Under the pieces are notes generated by a model, which saw only the letters and a list, made by a program, of their open reading frames with translations, ran no database searches and was not told the origin of the DNA. Of a stretch of 36,615 nt of DNA, positions 7,758-17,600 are shown piece by piece (the stretch's first letter is position 1; each line of letters opens with the position of its first letter). Source of the stretch: Candidatus Limisoma faecipullorum (GTDB lineage Bacteria; Bacteroidota; Bacteroidia; Bacteroidales; Muribaculaceae). The translations under genes were made by a program, and so were the position numbers. Where the stretch lies: contig JADIMC010000032.1 of the NCBI GenBank assembly GCA_017694955.1, positions 1-36,615 of the forward strand, given 5' to 3'.

Positions 7758-10700
7758 TCATCTTGCGTCGAGCAGTATGAAGCCGGCCCAATAGTAGGGG
7801 TCGCGGTATTTCTGCACTGTCTTGTATTCCTTTTCCGCCTGCCGGCGCTTGCGTGCCTCCTCCCGTGCTGCGGCCGATATTGCCGGACGCACGTCGGGTT
7901 TCACCTCTACAGTCACCGCGTAATCGCGGACGTACCGCTGCGCCTCTTTCAGCGACTCATATTTGCTCATCCCGGAAAGCAGATTGTGATAGAAGCGGGT
8001 CATCAGCAGCCGTGTGGCATCGTCATCGACTTTCCACAGGCTCATAAGCAATGTCCCCGCCCCGGCTTTCTTGAATCCGCGCTGCAAGCCGAACACGCCG
8101 TCGCCGGTAATCTCGCCCAATCCCGTCTGGCAAGCGGAAAGCACCACAAGGTCGAGCCCGTTGAAATCGAGCGACGCGATTTCCTGAGCCGTCAGAATAC
8201 CGTCCTCCACGCCGTCGGGCAACGTCTTGCCCTGCAAAGCGTTATTGGCTCCGGCAAACAGCAGTCCCGACCGCGTCAGAGCCTTGTCCTCCACTGCCGC
8301 ACGGTCATCGCCGCGCATCAGGAATCCGACAAAGTCCATACGCGAAGCCTCCCTTTCGGTCCAATAGAAACCGTGAGTGGCGATATGAAGCAGACGCAAG
8401 TCCTCCCCCTGCAAGTTCTTGAAAGAAGCCTCTGTCCCTACCGTGTCTGTAAATATTTCCACTTCCATATCCGCTCCCTTCAACGATTCGCAGATTTCCT
8501 CGGCTTCAACTTTCGTGCCGGGCAAATCGCTGACAGCTCCCCTCAACGCCAAATCAGCTACTTGCGAGCGCGCGGCACGCCCACGCAGCCCATAGCCACG
8601 GCTGTCACGGTCGAGCGTCGCGATGCCGGTATCATAGCGCAACCCGCCATAGACCGCCGCATTGCCTTTATTTACGGCAACCCTGTCCAAAGCCAACTGC
8701 CGGGTAGAACTCAAACGGTAAAATTCTATCGAATCGGATATTATTTTCAAATCAGGAGTAAGAACAGATTCAACCGCAATATTGTAGAGCTCACCAGCCG
8801 GCGCAAAGTAGACACGCTCCACATCATCCAACTCTTCCTCCAACGGCTGCCATACAAGGCTGTAAAGCGACGAAGATGAATAATAAAGATTGATATCAAG
8901 CCCCTCCAACTGGCTGCCCTTGAACAGCGGTATCATTTCCGGCGACCTATAGCCTTTCTTCAAGACCAATGCAGCATATTGCACGTCGCCTTGCGTAGCG
9001 AACGACAAAAATTCCACGGCAATCTCCCCCGGAGCAAGCCTCTTCTCCACATCCTGCCACGAAATAGCCAGATTGCGGGTATAGTCGCCATACGCCTTGC
9101 AACGTTCCACCAACTGCCGCTCTTGCCGTTCCACGGCCAAAGCTAAAGAGTCAGTATCCACACCACGTTCCGCCACAGGCTTGCCATATAGCTTACCGAG
9201 CATCCGGCGGTTATAATTCATCTCGTCGAACAGACGCAAAACGGAAGTATCGCCCGACTCCGCCACCAATTTCCTCATCTCGATGTCGGAATTCAGAAGC
9301 AGCCCCTTGCTGAGCAGCAACCCGTCGTAAGCCGCCGTCCTTAGGCTGTCAGACCCTATCCGGAAAGCGTAGTTAGGCAAAAACTCCTCATACCAATGAC
9401 GGTATTTATTCCAAAATTTCGAGCGTTCGGCATTCGTCATCCCGGCAAACCCGCTTCTTATTTCCTTGCCGCGGTTACGGTTGACCGCGCCTATATATTT
9501 CTCGCAATTCCCATAATCGCCGGAAAAGAAATATGCGGCAATCAGATTCTCCAACGCCGTGGTATAATCAGGATGCCGCTCTTCATAAATTCTTCCGTAG
9601 GCCGTCAACGCCCGCTCGCCCCAAGCCACGGCACCGGCGGCATTTCCCGACATTATTTCATAATTGCAAATATTGTTCAAAGTCATGGCATAACCCGGAT
9701 AATCCTCGCCATAATTCCTGCGGACAAGCTCAAGCACTTCCTTATCAACGGCTATCGCGCCTGTGAAATCCGAAACACCGGCATAATAACCGGCAAGATT
9801 GCCTAAGGTAGTAATATAGTCGGGATGATTCTCGCCATGTACCGATTTTGAAAGTCCAACAGCTTTCTTCCCGACAATCAAAGCGCTGTCCCTTTCCCCG
9901 ATATGGGAATATGTGCTTGCTAGATTGTTAAGCGACACTATGTAATCCGGATGCCGCTCTCCAAGAGCCTCGGCCAACCTTTCCGACGATTTTTTCTCCA
10001 ACGCCAACGCCTTGCTGTAATCTCCGGCCGCCGAACAGGCATTCGCCAGCACCTTCAGGCTCCGCGCATAATCCGGATGCCCCTTGCCTACCGCGCCAGC
10101 CATAATGCCTACAGCTTTTTCCGCGTCGCGCATGGCATCCACATAGTTGCCAGCGCTTTCTTCCAAAGAGGCATAATTAGTCAGCGACACGGCATAATCC
10201 CAGCTTTCCTCTCCCGAAATCGCAGCAATCAAATCGAGCGACTTTTTCTCAAGCTCCAACGCTTTATCATACATTCCTATCTCCGAGTAGGCAATCGCAA
10301 GATTGTCCAACGCAGTGGAATAACCCGATATTTCATCATCCCCGACCAAAGCCCCGGCCTGATATATCGCCACAGACTCCATCCCAGCCTTCACAGCCTT
10401 ATCATAATCACCCGCACTGTAATAATACGTGCAAAGATTGCCAAGCGACTTAGCCACCCGCAATTTATCATCTTCTCCCGACAACGACCTTTCGATTCCA
10501 AGCACTTCAAGCTCCGTCGCCACAGCTTGCCTGTAATCGCCGGCAGCATCATAATACACGGCAAGATTCCCCGCCGCCGTGGCATATTCATAACTTACGC
10601 GCCCGGCAACCGACTCGACCATAGGCAAAGCAATGCCGGCCATAATCTCCACAGCGGCCGCATAGTCGCCGCCCTCATATTTACCGTCTGCTTCGTGGCA

Positions 10701-11144
10701 GTATGTAGCCGCCAATTTAAGCCTGACCGATTTTATCTCCCCGCCGTAGGACGGTCCGGCTGCAGAAAAATAATGAATCGAATTGGAATACAAATCCCTC
10801 GCCTTCGCATAATCGTCCCCGCAACGCCCGGCAAGCCATTTATAGTCATATCCCGCGCTTCCGGCAAGCGCAGCCGCCACATCGCCGTAGCCAAGCGAGT
10901 CGGCAATCTCATACGCCTCAAGAGCGGTAGCCAGTGAGTTGTCTAAATCATCCGCCTCCAGATAAGCGCTTGTCAAACTCATAAGGGCGCGCACATATTC
11001 TTCCGAATACTTGCCATGCTCAGCTTCTGCTTTCCCGGCTTCCGCATAGACAGAATCCAAACTGCCGTCTTCCGCCGTCCGGGCAAGCACAGACACCGCC
11101 GCCATAATGGCAGACAGCAATACCGGAACTATTTTCATAACCAT
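7758..11144 (-). CDS. secreted TPR-CHAT protein (predicted caspase-like cysteine protease)
   Basis: The 1128-residue product has a signal peptide (MKIVPVLLSAIMAAVSVLA), then about nine to ten tetratricopeptide repeats of roughly 42 residues of the kinesin-light-chain type, many with an H-P-D-Y motif. A helical linker leads to a C-terminal CHAT domain. CHAT belongs to the caspase/separase protease clan; both catalytic motifs are intact, His924 in LHIATHGFYW and Cys1005 in VVLSACQTGLG. The substrate is unknown. The TPRs would be the sensing or partner-binding surface. The ATG directly follows the TAA of the upstream gene, so the two are one operon. Well-studied TPR-CHAT proteases are cytoplasmic; this one should be exported. 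ATG at 11138 (third residue) is an equally good start. Confidence 0.9.
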   Translation of the reverse strand: MVMKIVPVLLSAIMAAVSVLARTAEDGSLDSVYAEAGKAEAEHGKYSEEYVRALMSLTSAYLEADDLDNSLATALEAYEIADSLGYGDVAAALAGSAGYDYKWLAGRCGDDYAKARDLYSNSIHYFSAAGPSYGGEIKSVRLKLAATYCHEADGKYEGGDYAAAVEIMAGIALPMVESVAGRVSYEYATAAGNLAVYYDAAGDYRQAVATELEVLGIERSLSGEDDKLRVAKSLGNLCTYYYSAGDYDKAVKAGMESVAIYQAGALVGDDEISGYSTALDNLAIAYSEIGMYDKALELEKKSLDLIAAISGEESWDYAVSLTNYASLEESAGNYVDAMRDAEKAVGIMAGAVGKGHPDYARSLKVLANACSAAGDYSKALALEKKSSERLAEALGERHPDYIVSLNNLASTYSHIGERDSALIVGKKAVGLSKSVHGENHPDYITTLGNLAGYYAGVSDFTGAIAVDKEVLELVRRNYGEDYPGYAMTLNNICNYEIMSGNAAGAVAWGERALTAYGRIYEERHPDYTTALENLIAAYFFSGDYGNCEKYIGAVNRNRGKEIRSGFAGMTNAERSKFWNKYRHWYEEFLPNYAFRIGSDSLRTAAYDGLLLSKGLLLNSDIEMRKLVAESGDTSVLRLFDEMNYNRRMLGKLYGKPVAERGVDTDSLALAVERQERQLVERCKAYGDYTRNLAISWQDVEKRLAPGEIAVEFLSFATQGDVQYAALVLKKGYRSPEMIPLFKGSQLEGLDINLYYSSSSLYSLVWQPLEEELDDVERVYFAPAGELYNIAVESVLTPDLKIISDSIEFYRLSSTRQLALDRVAVNKGNAAVYGGLRYDTGIATLDRDSRGYGLRGRAARSQVADLALRGAVSDLPGTKVEAEEICESLKGADMEVEIFTDTVGTEASFKNLQGEDLRLLHIATHGFYWTEREASRMDFVGFLMRGDDRAAVEDKALTRSGLLFAGANNALQGKTLPDGVEDGILTAQEIASLDFNGLDLVVLSACQTGLGEITGDGVFGLQRGFKKAGAGTLLMSLWKVDDDATRLLMTRFYHNLLSGMSKYESLKEAQRYVRDYAVTVEVKPDVRPAISAAAREEARKRRQAEKEYKTVQKYRDPYYWAGFILLDAR

Positions 11145-12329
11145 TTATTTTTTAGGCATTACCTGTTGCTGTTGCATTCCCTGCTGGGCTGCTCCTGCCT
11201 GCGAGGAAACCGGCAGCGGAAGCCCCATCTTTTCGAGCATTTCGTTGGTAAGCACGCCCGCCGGCGCTTTCAGTGTGGTTATGACCCACGACTTGGTTAT
11301 CTCGTCCCATTTTTGTGTCGTAACCATCTGCCAGCCACGCGTGAGGAGACTTTCCGACGGCTGCAGTTTCTCACGCCGCTTGCGGTCGTCCTTCCAATTC
11401 TCGCGCAGGTAGTCGGTGATGTCGCACGTCTCTTTCAATCCGATTTCAAGCTTATATTCACCGGTCCCCCACGAATTATGGAATTCGTCGTTGGCATCGC
11501 GATAAGGCATATACGACCGCGGCACTATGAAGCTTTCCCCGATGACGCTGAACGCAGATGGCTCGCCTTCAGGGCGCACATAGCGTAGGAATCCGTTGCC
11601 GTCGAGTATGGCTGTATCGACCGGCACGCTGATGGAGAACTCGCCGAGAGTCACGTCCTTCTGCAATTGCACAATCTCGTTCATCCACGAGGAAATCAGT
11701 TTTATGTTCATCGTAAGGTTGAAATTCCGGCGTTCCTTGAACGAGAACGGTATGTCGAGCTCCGAATTTGGCAGATTCGACCGTTCCGGACTGATTATCA
11801 GCGTATCGAGCACCAATTGGAATTTCGAATGATTGACTATTCTGTAGAGTTTCGAGCGGTCGATATGGCACGAGATATAGAACACCGTGTCCTGTCCGTC
11901 CATACGCAGACATCCTATTCCGTCAAACTTCATGCCTTTCGGGTCCATCGCCCCGGCGGTGGAAGTATGCTCGTAGAAATCGTTGACGTTCGACACCGTG
12001 CGTATCGTGGTCTCATACACGTTCTCCTTCTGCACGGTTTCTTCCCACTCGGCTTTCTGCCGCGCCTTGCGTGTGATAAGCGAGCCTATGGCGTTGATTC
12101 CTAAATCCACGAACGACGTGATGTAGCCCGTAGCCATTCCGGAAAGGGCGTTGGTGGTAGCGCCGAGCATATCCCCGAATATCGAGCGCTGACCCAGAGC
12201 GTCGGTCTCACGCTGTATTTCCTCCGAAAGTTCGTCACTGGTATAAATGAAAGCCTGATACTCCACCGACTGCGCCATCACGCAGCAGGCCATTGATACT
12301 GCCAGAACAGATAAAGCCAATCTTTTCAT
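11145..12329 (-). CDS. secreted protein of unknown family, operon partner of the TPR-CHAT protein
   Basis: I do not recognise this 394-residue family. The start at 12329 gives a clean signal peptide, MKRLALSVLAVSMACCVMAQ. An in-frame ATG at 12389 is rejected because it sits inside the putative -7 element. After the signal come a charged helix and a Gly/Ala-rich hydrophobic stretch (SIFGDMLGATTNALSGMATG, continuing to about residue 75), then a KARQKAEWEE helix. The rest is largely beta-rich, ending in a Q-rich tail (GMQQQQVMPKK). It is directly abutted (TAAATG) to the CHAT gene, so they are almost certainly co-expressed. It could be a substrate, regulator or scaffold of the protease; nothing in the sequence decides which. 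Confidence 0.8.
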   Translation of the reverse strand: MKRLALSVLAVSMACCVMAQSVEYQAFIYTSDELSEEIQRETDALGQRSIFGDMLGATTNALSGMATGYITSFVDLGINAIGSLITRKARQKAEWEETVQKENVYETTIRTVSNVNDFYEHTSTAGAMDPKGMKFDGIGCLRMDGQDTVFYISCHIDRSKLYRIVNHSKFQLVLDTLIISPERSNLPNSELDIPFSFKERRNFNLTMNIKLISSWMNEIVQLQKDVTLGEFSISVPVDTAILDGNGFLRYVRPEGEPSAFSVIGESFIVPRSYMPYRDANDEFHNSWGTGEYKLEIGLKETCDITDYLRENWKDDRKRREKLQPSESLLTRGWQMVTTQKWDEITKSWVITTLKAPAGVLTNEMLEKMGLPLPVSSQAGAAQQGMQQQQVMPKK

Positions 12330-12386
12330 ATGACAAAAATATATGATTTTAAATTTCCACAAATCATAGCAAATGCTATCCACATA

Positions 12387-12394
12387 CAAAGATA
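12387..12394 (-). promoter_or_regulatory. -7 promoter element for the secreted protein/CHAT operon
   Basis: The minus strand reads TATCTTTG, an exact TAnnTTTG match, 57 bases before the ATG at 12329. It overlaps the alternative upstream ATG, which argues for the shorter protein. Confidence 0.6.
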
Positions 12395-12606
12395 AGCACT
12401 GTATTTCAGAATTATCATCTATGGTTAAATAAAATTACCTGTTTTGTCCAAAATATTCATCGCTGTTCTGCTATGAATTCTTCCGCTTTTCGGTCGCGGC
12501 GTGATTAAAGACATCACTACGTCGGAATTCGTTTGGTTCTTTCTTCTAAAATTGACTCTGCCGCATATTTATCTGCCGATGATGAGGTGTTGCGGGAAAA
12601 ATGGAG

Positions 12607-12614
12607 TATCTTCG
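12607..12614 (+). promoter_or_regulatory. near-consensus -7 element for the EEP-fold enzyme gene
   Basis: TATCTTCG differs from TAnnTTTG at one position and lies 27 bases before the ATG at 12642. Confidence 0.35.
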
Positions 12615-12641
12615 CAGTATGAATCATAAAACCTCTACTCA

Positions 12642-13499
12642 ATGAAAAAAAGATTTCTTCTGTTTCTGACTTTCTCCCTGTCGGCCATATGCACGGCATT
12701 TGGCGAGGAAATGAAAGTGATGACGTTCAACGTGCGTTGCGTGGTGGAATCCGACGGACTCAACCAATGGAAAAACCGTAAGGACTATGCAGCCGATCTG
12801 GTGAAATTCTACCAGCCCGACATCTGGGGTGCGCAGGAAGCCACTCATCAGCAGATGACCGATTTTCAGGAGCGCCTTCCTGAATATGCCTATGTCGGCG
12901 CAGGACGCGACGACGGCAAGACTAAGGGCGAATATTCGCCTATCTTCTATCGTAAGGACAGGTTCGAGCCGGTGGAAAGCGGATTCTTCTGGCTTGCAGA
13001 AAAAGAGAAGATGCACACTCCGGGGGTGCTCGGATGGGATGCGGCATACCCGCGCATCGCTACGTGGTGCATTTTCCGCGACAAGCAATCAGGTGAGAAG
13101 TTCTTTTTCCTCAACACCCATCTCGACAATGAAGGGCAGATGGCGCGCCATAACGGTGCCGACCTGCTTTTGCAGCAGACCGCCGACTTGGCGAAAGGAC
13201 TGCCGTCGATATTGACCGGCGATTTCAACGCCACACCCGGCGACGAGCCGATAAAAGTGCTGACCGACAGTGCCGACAGCCGCTCTTTCGTGCATTCGCG
13301 CAACATTGCGCAACTTGCCTATGGCCCGGAATGGACGTTCCACGATTTCGGCCGTATCCCTTATGAAGAGCGACAATGGCTCGACTACATCTTCCTGAAA
13401 GGGGACTGGACGGTTGACTATAACGCTGTGCTTACCGACTATAAAGGCAATCTGTTCCCGTCGGATCATTGCCCGGTAATTACACTGCTCCGATTCTGA
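12642..13499 (+). CDS. secreted endonuclease/exonuclease/phosphatase family hydrolase
   Basis: The 285-residue protein has a signal peptide ending near FG-E and then a complete EEP (exonuclease III/DNase I-like) fold. Metal and catalytic motifs appear in order: MTFNVRC at the first strand, WGAQEAT with the metal-binding Glu, NTHLDNEGQ with the H-x-D, LTGDFNATPGDEP, and the terminal SDHCPV. Family members cleave phosphodiesters or phosphomonoesters of nucleic acids, phosphoinositides or sphingolipids. The short, exported Bacteroidales form does not reveal its substrate. It appears monocistronic, with a near-consensus promoter before it and a strong hairpin after it. Confidence 0.9.
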   Translation: MKKRFLLFLTFSLSAICTAFGEEMKVMTFNVRCVVESDGLNQWKNRKDYAADLVKFYQPDIWGAQEATHQQMTDFQERLPEYAYVGAGRDDGKTKGEYSPIFYRKDRFEPVESGFFWLAEKEKMHTPGVLGWDAAYPRIATWCIFRDKQSGEKFFFLNTHLDNEGQMARHNGADLLLQQTADLAKGLPSILTGDFNATPGDEPIKVLTDSADSRSFVHSRNIAQLAYGPEWTFHDFGRIPYEERQWLDYIFLKGDWTVDYNAVLTDYKGNLFPSDHCPVITLLRF

Positions 13500-13519
13500 T
13501 TACATAATTCATAAAACCG

Positions 13520-13564
13520 GCGGCAGACGCATCTGTGCATACCAATGGCAGATGCGTCTGCCGC
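13520..13564 (+). terminator. hairpin terminator after the EEP-fold gene
   Basis: A perfect 16-bp stem (13520-13535 with 13549-13564) carries a 13-base loop and is followed by TGTTTG. It starts 20 bases after the stop codon. A second small inverted repeat, 6 bp with a 4-base loop, follows at 13576-13591. Confidence 0.7.
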
Positions 13565-13632
13565 TGTTTGCGTGCCATTGCGGCGGCAATGCAAATTAAT
13601 CTTAAAACATTGCGATATAGTTGGAATTTCCG

Positions 13633-13640
13633 TATTTTTA
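13633..13640 (+). promoter_or_regulatory. near-consensus -7 element for the propeller-amidase operon
   Basis: TATTTTTA fits TAnnTTTG except the last base. A TTG lies about 21 bases upstream, at the -33 position. The leader to the ATG at 13724 is about 80 bases. Confidence 0.35.
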
Positions 13641-13723
13641 CACAAATAAAATCCAATCAGTAATCAGATAAGGGCAGACACAACTTTTTATAAACCATAT
13701 TTACTAACTTAAAACCTAACCGA

Positions 13724-14641
13724 ATGAGAAAAGTATTCTTAGCGATGCTTGTTTTGACAAGCCAGCTCTCGTTTGCAAAAGGAGGGATAGAAGTGGTAAG
13801 CGACAATCCGCTTCAGCTCCCGGCAAGCGAGGCAGCGTATTCGCCAGTCATCAGCCCCGACGGGGAATGGCTGCTCGTCACGTCCAACGCAATGAAGGGT
13901 CTGCAGAAGTACGACCTTGCGACAGGACAGCTTGAAACAATCACCACCGACAACGGTGCAGGCTACAACGCCAAAATCTCCAACGACGGCTCGACCATCG
14001 TCTATCGCACTTCCGAATTCAAGAACCGTCTGCGCTACTTCTCTGTTAAATCAGTGGATGTGGCAACCGGGAAGACTGAGACCGTGGTAAAGCCGACACG
14101 CAACGTCTCTGCCTTCGGGGCTGTCAACGGCACGGCTTTGGCTGTGGATGGCAATAAGATGAAGACAAAACGCATCTCCGGAAAGAAAGTGGAATATCCG
14201 GCAATCGCGGGCATTGTCAACGGTAATCTTGTTGTAACCCGCGACGGAAAATCAAACACGATCAATCCGGTAGGCAAAAGCCGCTATCTGTGGCAATCTG
14301 TCTCGCCCGACGGCAAGAAAGTGCTGTTTGCCGTTCCTGAGAACGGGATGGTGGCTTATGTAAGCAATCTCGACGGCTCGAATCCGGTCAGATTAGGTCG
14401 TCTTAGCGCGCCGGAATGGATGGGCAACGACTGGGTAGTGGGAATGGTGGACAAGGACAACGGCGAAGTTGTCACAGAATCGGTCATCGTCGCAGTGCGT
14501 GCCGATGGCTCGGACTACACCGCCCTCACCGACGGCTCGCAAATCTGCATGTATCCTTCCGCTTCGATGGACGCCACGAAAATCGTCTATAACACGGCTG
14601 AAGGCAAGATTCATCTAATGAAAGTAAAAACAACTAAATGA
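13724..14641 (+). CDS. secreted PD40/TolB-like beta-propeller protein
   Basis: The 305-residue protein starts with a signal peptide (MRKVFLAMLVLTSQLSFA) and is built from WD40-like PD40 repeats. Repeat cores are visible at SPVISPDGEWLLVTS, AKISNDGSTIVYRTSE, QSVSPDGKKVLFAVPE and YPSASMDATKIVYNT, about four to five blades. Such propellers bind partners rather than catalyse. Its TGA overlaps the ATG of the next gene by four bases (ATGA), so it is translationally coupled to the giant amidase. A role as accessory factor for that enzyme at the cell surface or in peptidoglycan remodelling is a reasonable inference, not shown. Confidence 0.85.
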   Translation: MRKVFLAMLVLTSQLSFAKGGIEVVSDNPLQLPASEAAYSPVISPDGEWLLVTSNAMKGLQKYDLATGQLETITTDNGAGYNAKISNDGSTIVYRTSEFKNRLRYFSVKSVDVATGKTETVVKPTRNVSAFGAVNGTALAVDGNKMKTKRISGKKVEYPAIAGIVNGNLVVTRDGKSNTINPVGKSRYLWQSVSPDGKKVLFAVPENGMVAYVSNLDGSNPVRLGRLSAPEWMGNDWVVGMVDKDNGEVVTESVIVAVRADGSDYTALTDGSQICMYPSASMDATKIVYNTAEGKIHLMKVKTTK

Positions 14642-17600
14642 CGGAATCAATGAAAGCGAAATACATATTATCTATCGCGGCATTGAGCCTTTCGGCAGCC
14701 GTTTCGGCGGCAGTCCCGTTCAACGAAGCCCGCATCTACATCAACCCGGGACATGGCGGCTGGGGGCCAAACGACCGCAACTTGGAGACAATCAACCATC
14801 AAGAGGGCGACACCACGGGTTTCTACGAGACCAACACCAACCTGCGCAAAGGCTTGCAGCTCTACCACGACCTTGTGGACAACGGTGCGGCAGAAGTGAT
14901 GCTCTCGCGCACGAAGAACGGTGTCGATAACGACACGGAAATCGACGGAGTGCCGCAAATAGTGAATTTGTCCGCGATTTGCGAGGATGTGGAGGCAAAC
15001 AACATCGATTACTTCATATCCATCCACAGCAACGCGGCATCTGAAGGCAATACCACCAACTATCCGCTGGTGCTGTACCGCGGCACGGACGATGAGGTGG
15101 GCAACGGGCTCGTCGATGCAAAGAACATGGGTATGGACGCATGGCCGTACATCAACTACAACGACGTTACCTATAAGTCGAACTATCCCGAGCTCGACGA
15201 CTACAACGTGCGCGGCGACATCACATTCATGGGAAGCTCGCTCACGACGATGGGCTATACCGGCTACTACGGCGTGCTCCGCCACGGTGCCGACGGCTAT
15301 CTGATTGAGGGCTGCTTCCATACCTACCAGCCTGAGCGCCATCGTCTGCTCAACGCCGACTACTGCCGCCAGGAAGGTATGCGCTACGCACGAGCAATCC
15401 GCGCATGGTTCGACGGTCCGGAGCTTGCAACCGGCGACATAATCGGTACAATCAAGGATTCCAACCATCCGCTTGAGCATGAGCTCTACAACTACAAGAT
15501 TGCCTCGATGGACGCCTATGCGCCTATCAACAACACAAAAGTAGTGCTTCGCAATGCTGCCGGCGAAGTTGTTGACGAATACACAACCGACGGCGAATAC
15601 AACGGACTGTTCGTGTTCGAAGGCTTGCAGCCGGGCAAATACACTCTCGACTTCACCCACCTCACCGACTATCATCCGTATTCCGAGGAAATAGAGGTGG
15701 TTGCCAACCAGCCGTCGTACACTAACGTGCTCCTCACTAACATCAACGAAGAGCTGCCTGACGAGGAAGAAGAGGCTCCGGAAGTGGAATACTACACCCA
15801 TCCTGAGCAGGACGGCGAGATAGCTGCCGGCTCTTCCTACGAATTCGACAAGGTGGGAGAAACAGCCACTATATCCGCTCTTGAGGGACTTACTGCACGC
15901 CGCACAATCCTGCGCGACGGCAAGTACTATATCCTCGCACACGACAGCGAGCGCGCTCCGCACTTGCTCGTGGTGAATCCGGAAACAGGAGAGCTTGTGA
16001 AGGAAATGAGCCTTGAAGGGATTGTTACGGAAGGATTCAACGGCAAGAACATGTCGTGGACTCTGTCCGACATAGCGTTCACCAACGACGGTGTGCTTAT
16101 CGGTACCAACTCTGTGGTAATCGGAAGGGACGGCAACGCATACTGCAACGGCGACTTCTATATGTACGCATGGAAGGGCGACGAGACGACACCGCTTGAA
16201 GACCAGAAACCGGTAATCGTCACTACATTGCCGACCAACACGGTCAACAGCATCGCTCAGGCAGGAAACAACTATTCCAACCTGATGGCGAACTCCATAG
16301 CAATCAACGGTGATTTCAACGAATTCAACTTCTACTTCGATTCGCATGCCGGCGACGGATGGAGCACAAACTACGGCTTGCGCTACTGCTGGTGGCTGAT
16401 GAAGGACGGGGAAATGGCTGCAACACAATGGAATGATGCTAATCCGGCTTACGACGAGACGATGTTCGGCGAAGACGCAATGATGACGCTCTCGCCGCTC
16501 GGACTGAACCGCATCATCATCGACGGAAGCAAAATCAGCTCGAAGGAATTCGAGGTTGACATGCTCACTACCGACGCCATCGAATATCCGGGGCTCGACG
16601 ATGAGACAATCTCTGTCGAGACTGCGGGTGCCAACTACTTCCGCTATGCCGATGCCATATTCATGGTTTCACCGGTATATACGGCCGACGGCAACTCCTA
16701 CGGCTTGCGTCTGTACAACATCACCGAAGGCTTGGACAAGGCTCAGGTGATTGGCGAATATGCCGACCTCATCACTGCCGATGCTTTGCTGCCGATGAGC
16801 GCATACGGAGTGGTTCGCAACGCCGACATCGACCTCTATCTGATGGCTGGCAACCAGACTGCCAAGGTATCGACTGAAGGCATCGAGCAGGCTACAGGCT
16901 CGCTCCGTGTAATGGCTTACGGGCTCGCTCAGGAAGAAAACGAGGAAGGAACGGCATATACATTGTCGTTCAAGACCAATACGGATGTCAACTCGGCTCA
17001 AATCAACATCATCGAGAAATCGACAGGAACGGTGGTGACTACTATCTATCCTGAAAAGGGTGAGGGCAACACATATTCCGCTACGGTAAGTGTTGACGAC
17101 CTGGCAGAAGACGTGGCATACACTTGGGAAGCGGAGGTAAGCGGCGACAACATCACACGCCTTACTGCTTACAAGAGCGTGCCGTTCTCGGCTCCTTACG
17201 GGGTGGCTATCGACAACTCTACCAGCAGCGAGTATTTCGGACGTATCTACGTCACCAACACCGCTGAAGGCTCCGTAGGCGAACAGACCACTGCAACGGG
17301 TCTCTATGCAATCGAGCCTGACGGTAATCTTGAGATTGGCAATGTGATGACCGGCGGAATAAGCTGGACCGGAACCAAGGGTCAAGGTCCGCGCAAGGTG
17401 GCTGTGGCTGAAGACGGCAGAATCTTCGTATGCGACTATAGTACTACCAACACCGGTATCTATTACATCGACCCGGCCACATTCGAAGGCAAGCCGGTAT
17501 TCGAGGGCGCTGTCAACGACGGCAACGGCTCGCTGACAATCAACGGCACTTACGTGGCAGGACGTACTACTTCAATCGGAGTGCGCGGTGGCGGTGACGA

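Larger units (their letters stand above)
12330..12641. other. 312-bp divergent intergenic region
   Basis: No gene is seen here. It holds a minus-strand -7 element at 12387-12394. Just downstream of it in the transcript sense lies a perfect 6-bp inverted repeat with a two-base spacer at 12366-12379, a possible operator or 5'-end hairpin. A weaker plus-strand element lies at 12607-12614. GAATTC occurs twice in the middle, with no wider symmetry that I can see. Confidence 0.5.

Noticed and set aside
7986-8879. 297-codon plus-strand frame, and a similar one at 9951-10937
   Set aside because: Both mirror the TPR-CHAT coding sequence and show the repeated I/R/H pattern expected from antisense of Asp/Tyr/Ala-rich TPRs.
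12330-12389. 20-residue N-terminal extension of the CHAT operon's first protein
   Set aside because: It would bury the signal peptide, and its ATG overlaps the TATCTTTG element.
14668-16428. 586-codon open frame on the minus strand
   Set aside because: It is the antisense shadow of the amidase gene, whose motifs are unmistakable. The minus-strand translation is Val/His/Cys-rich without any domain or start context.
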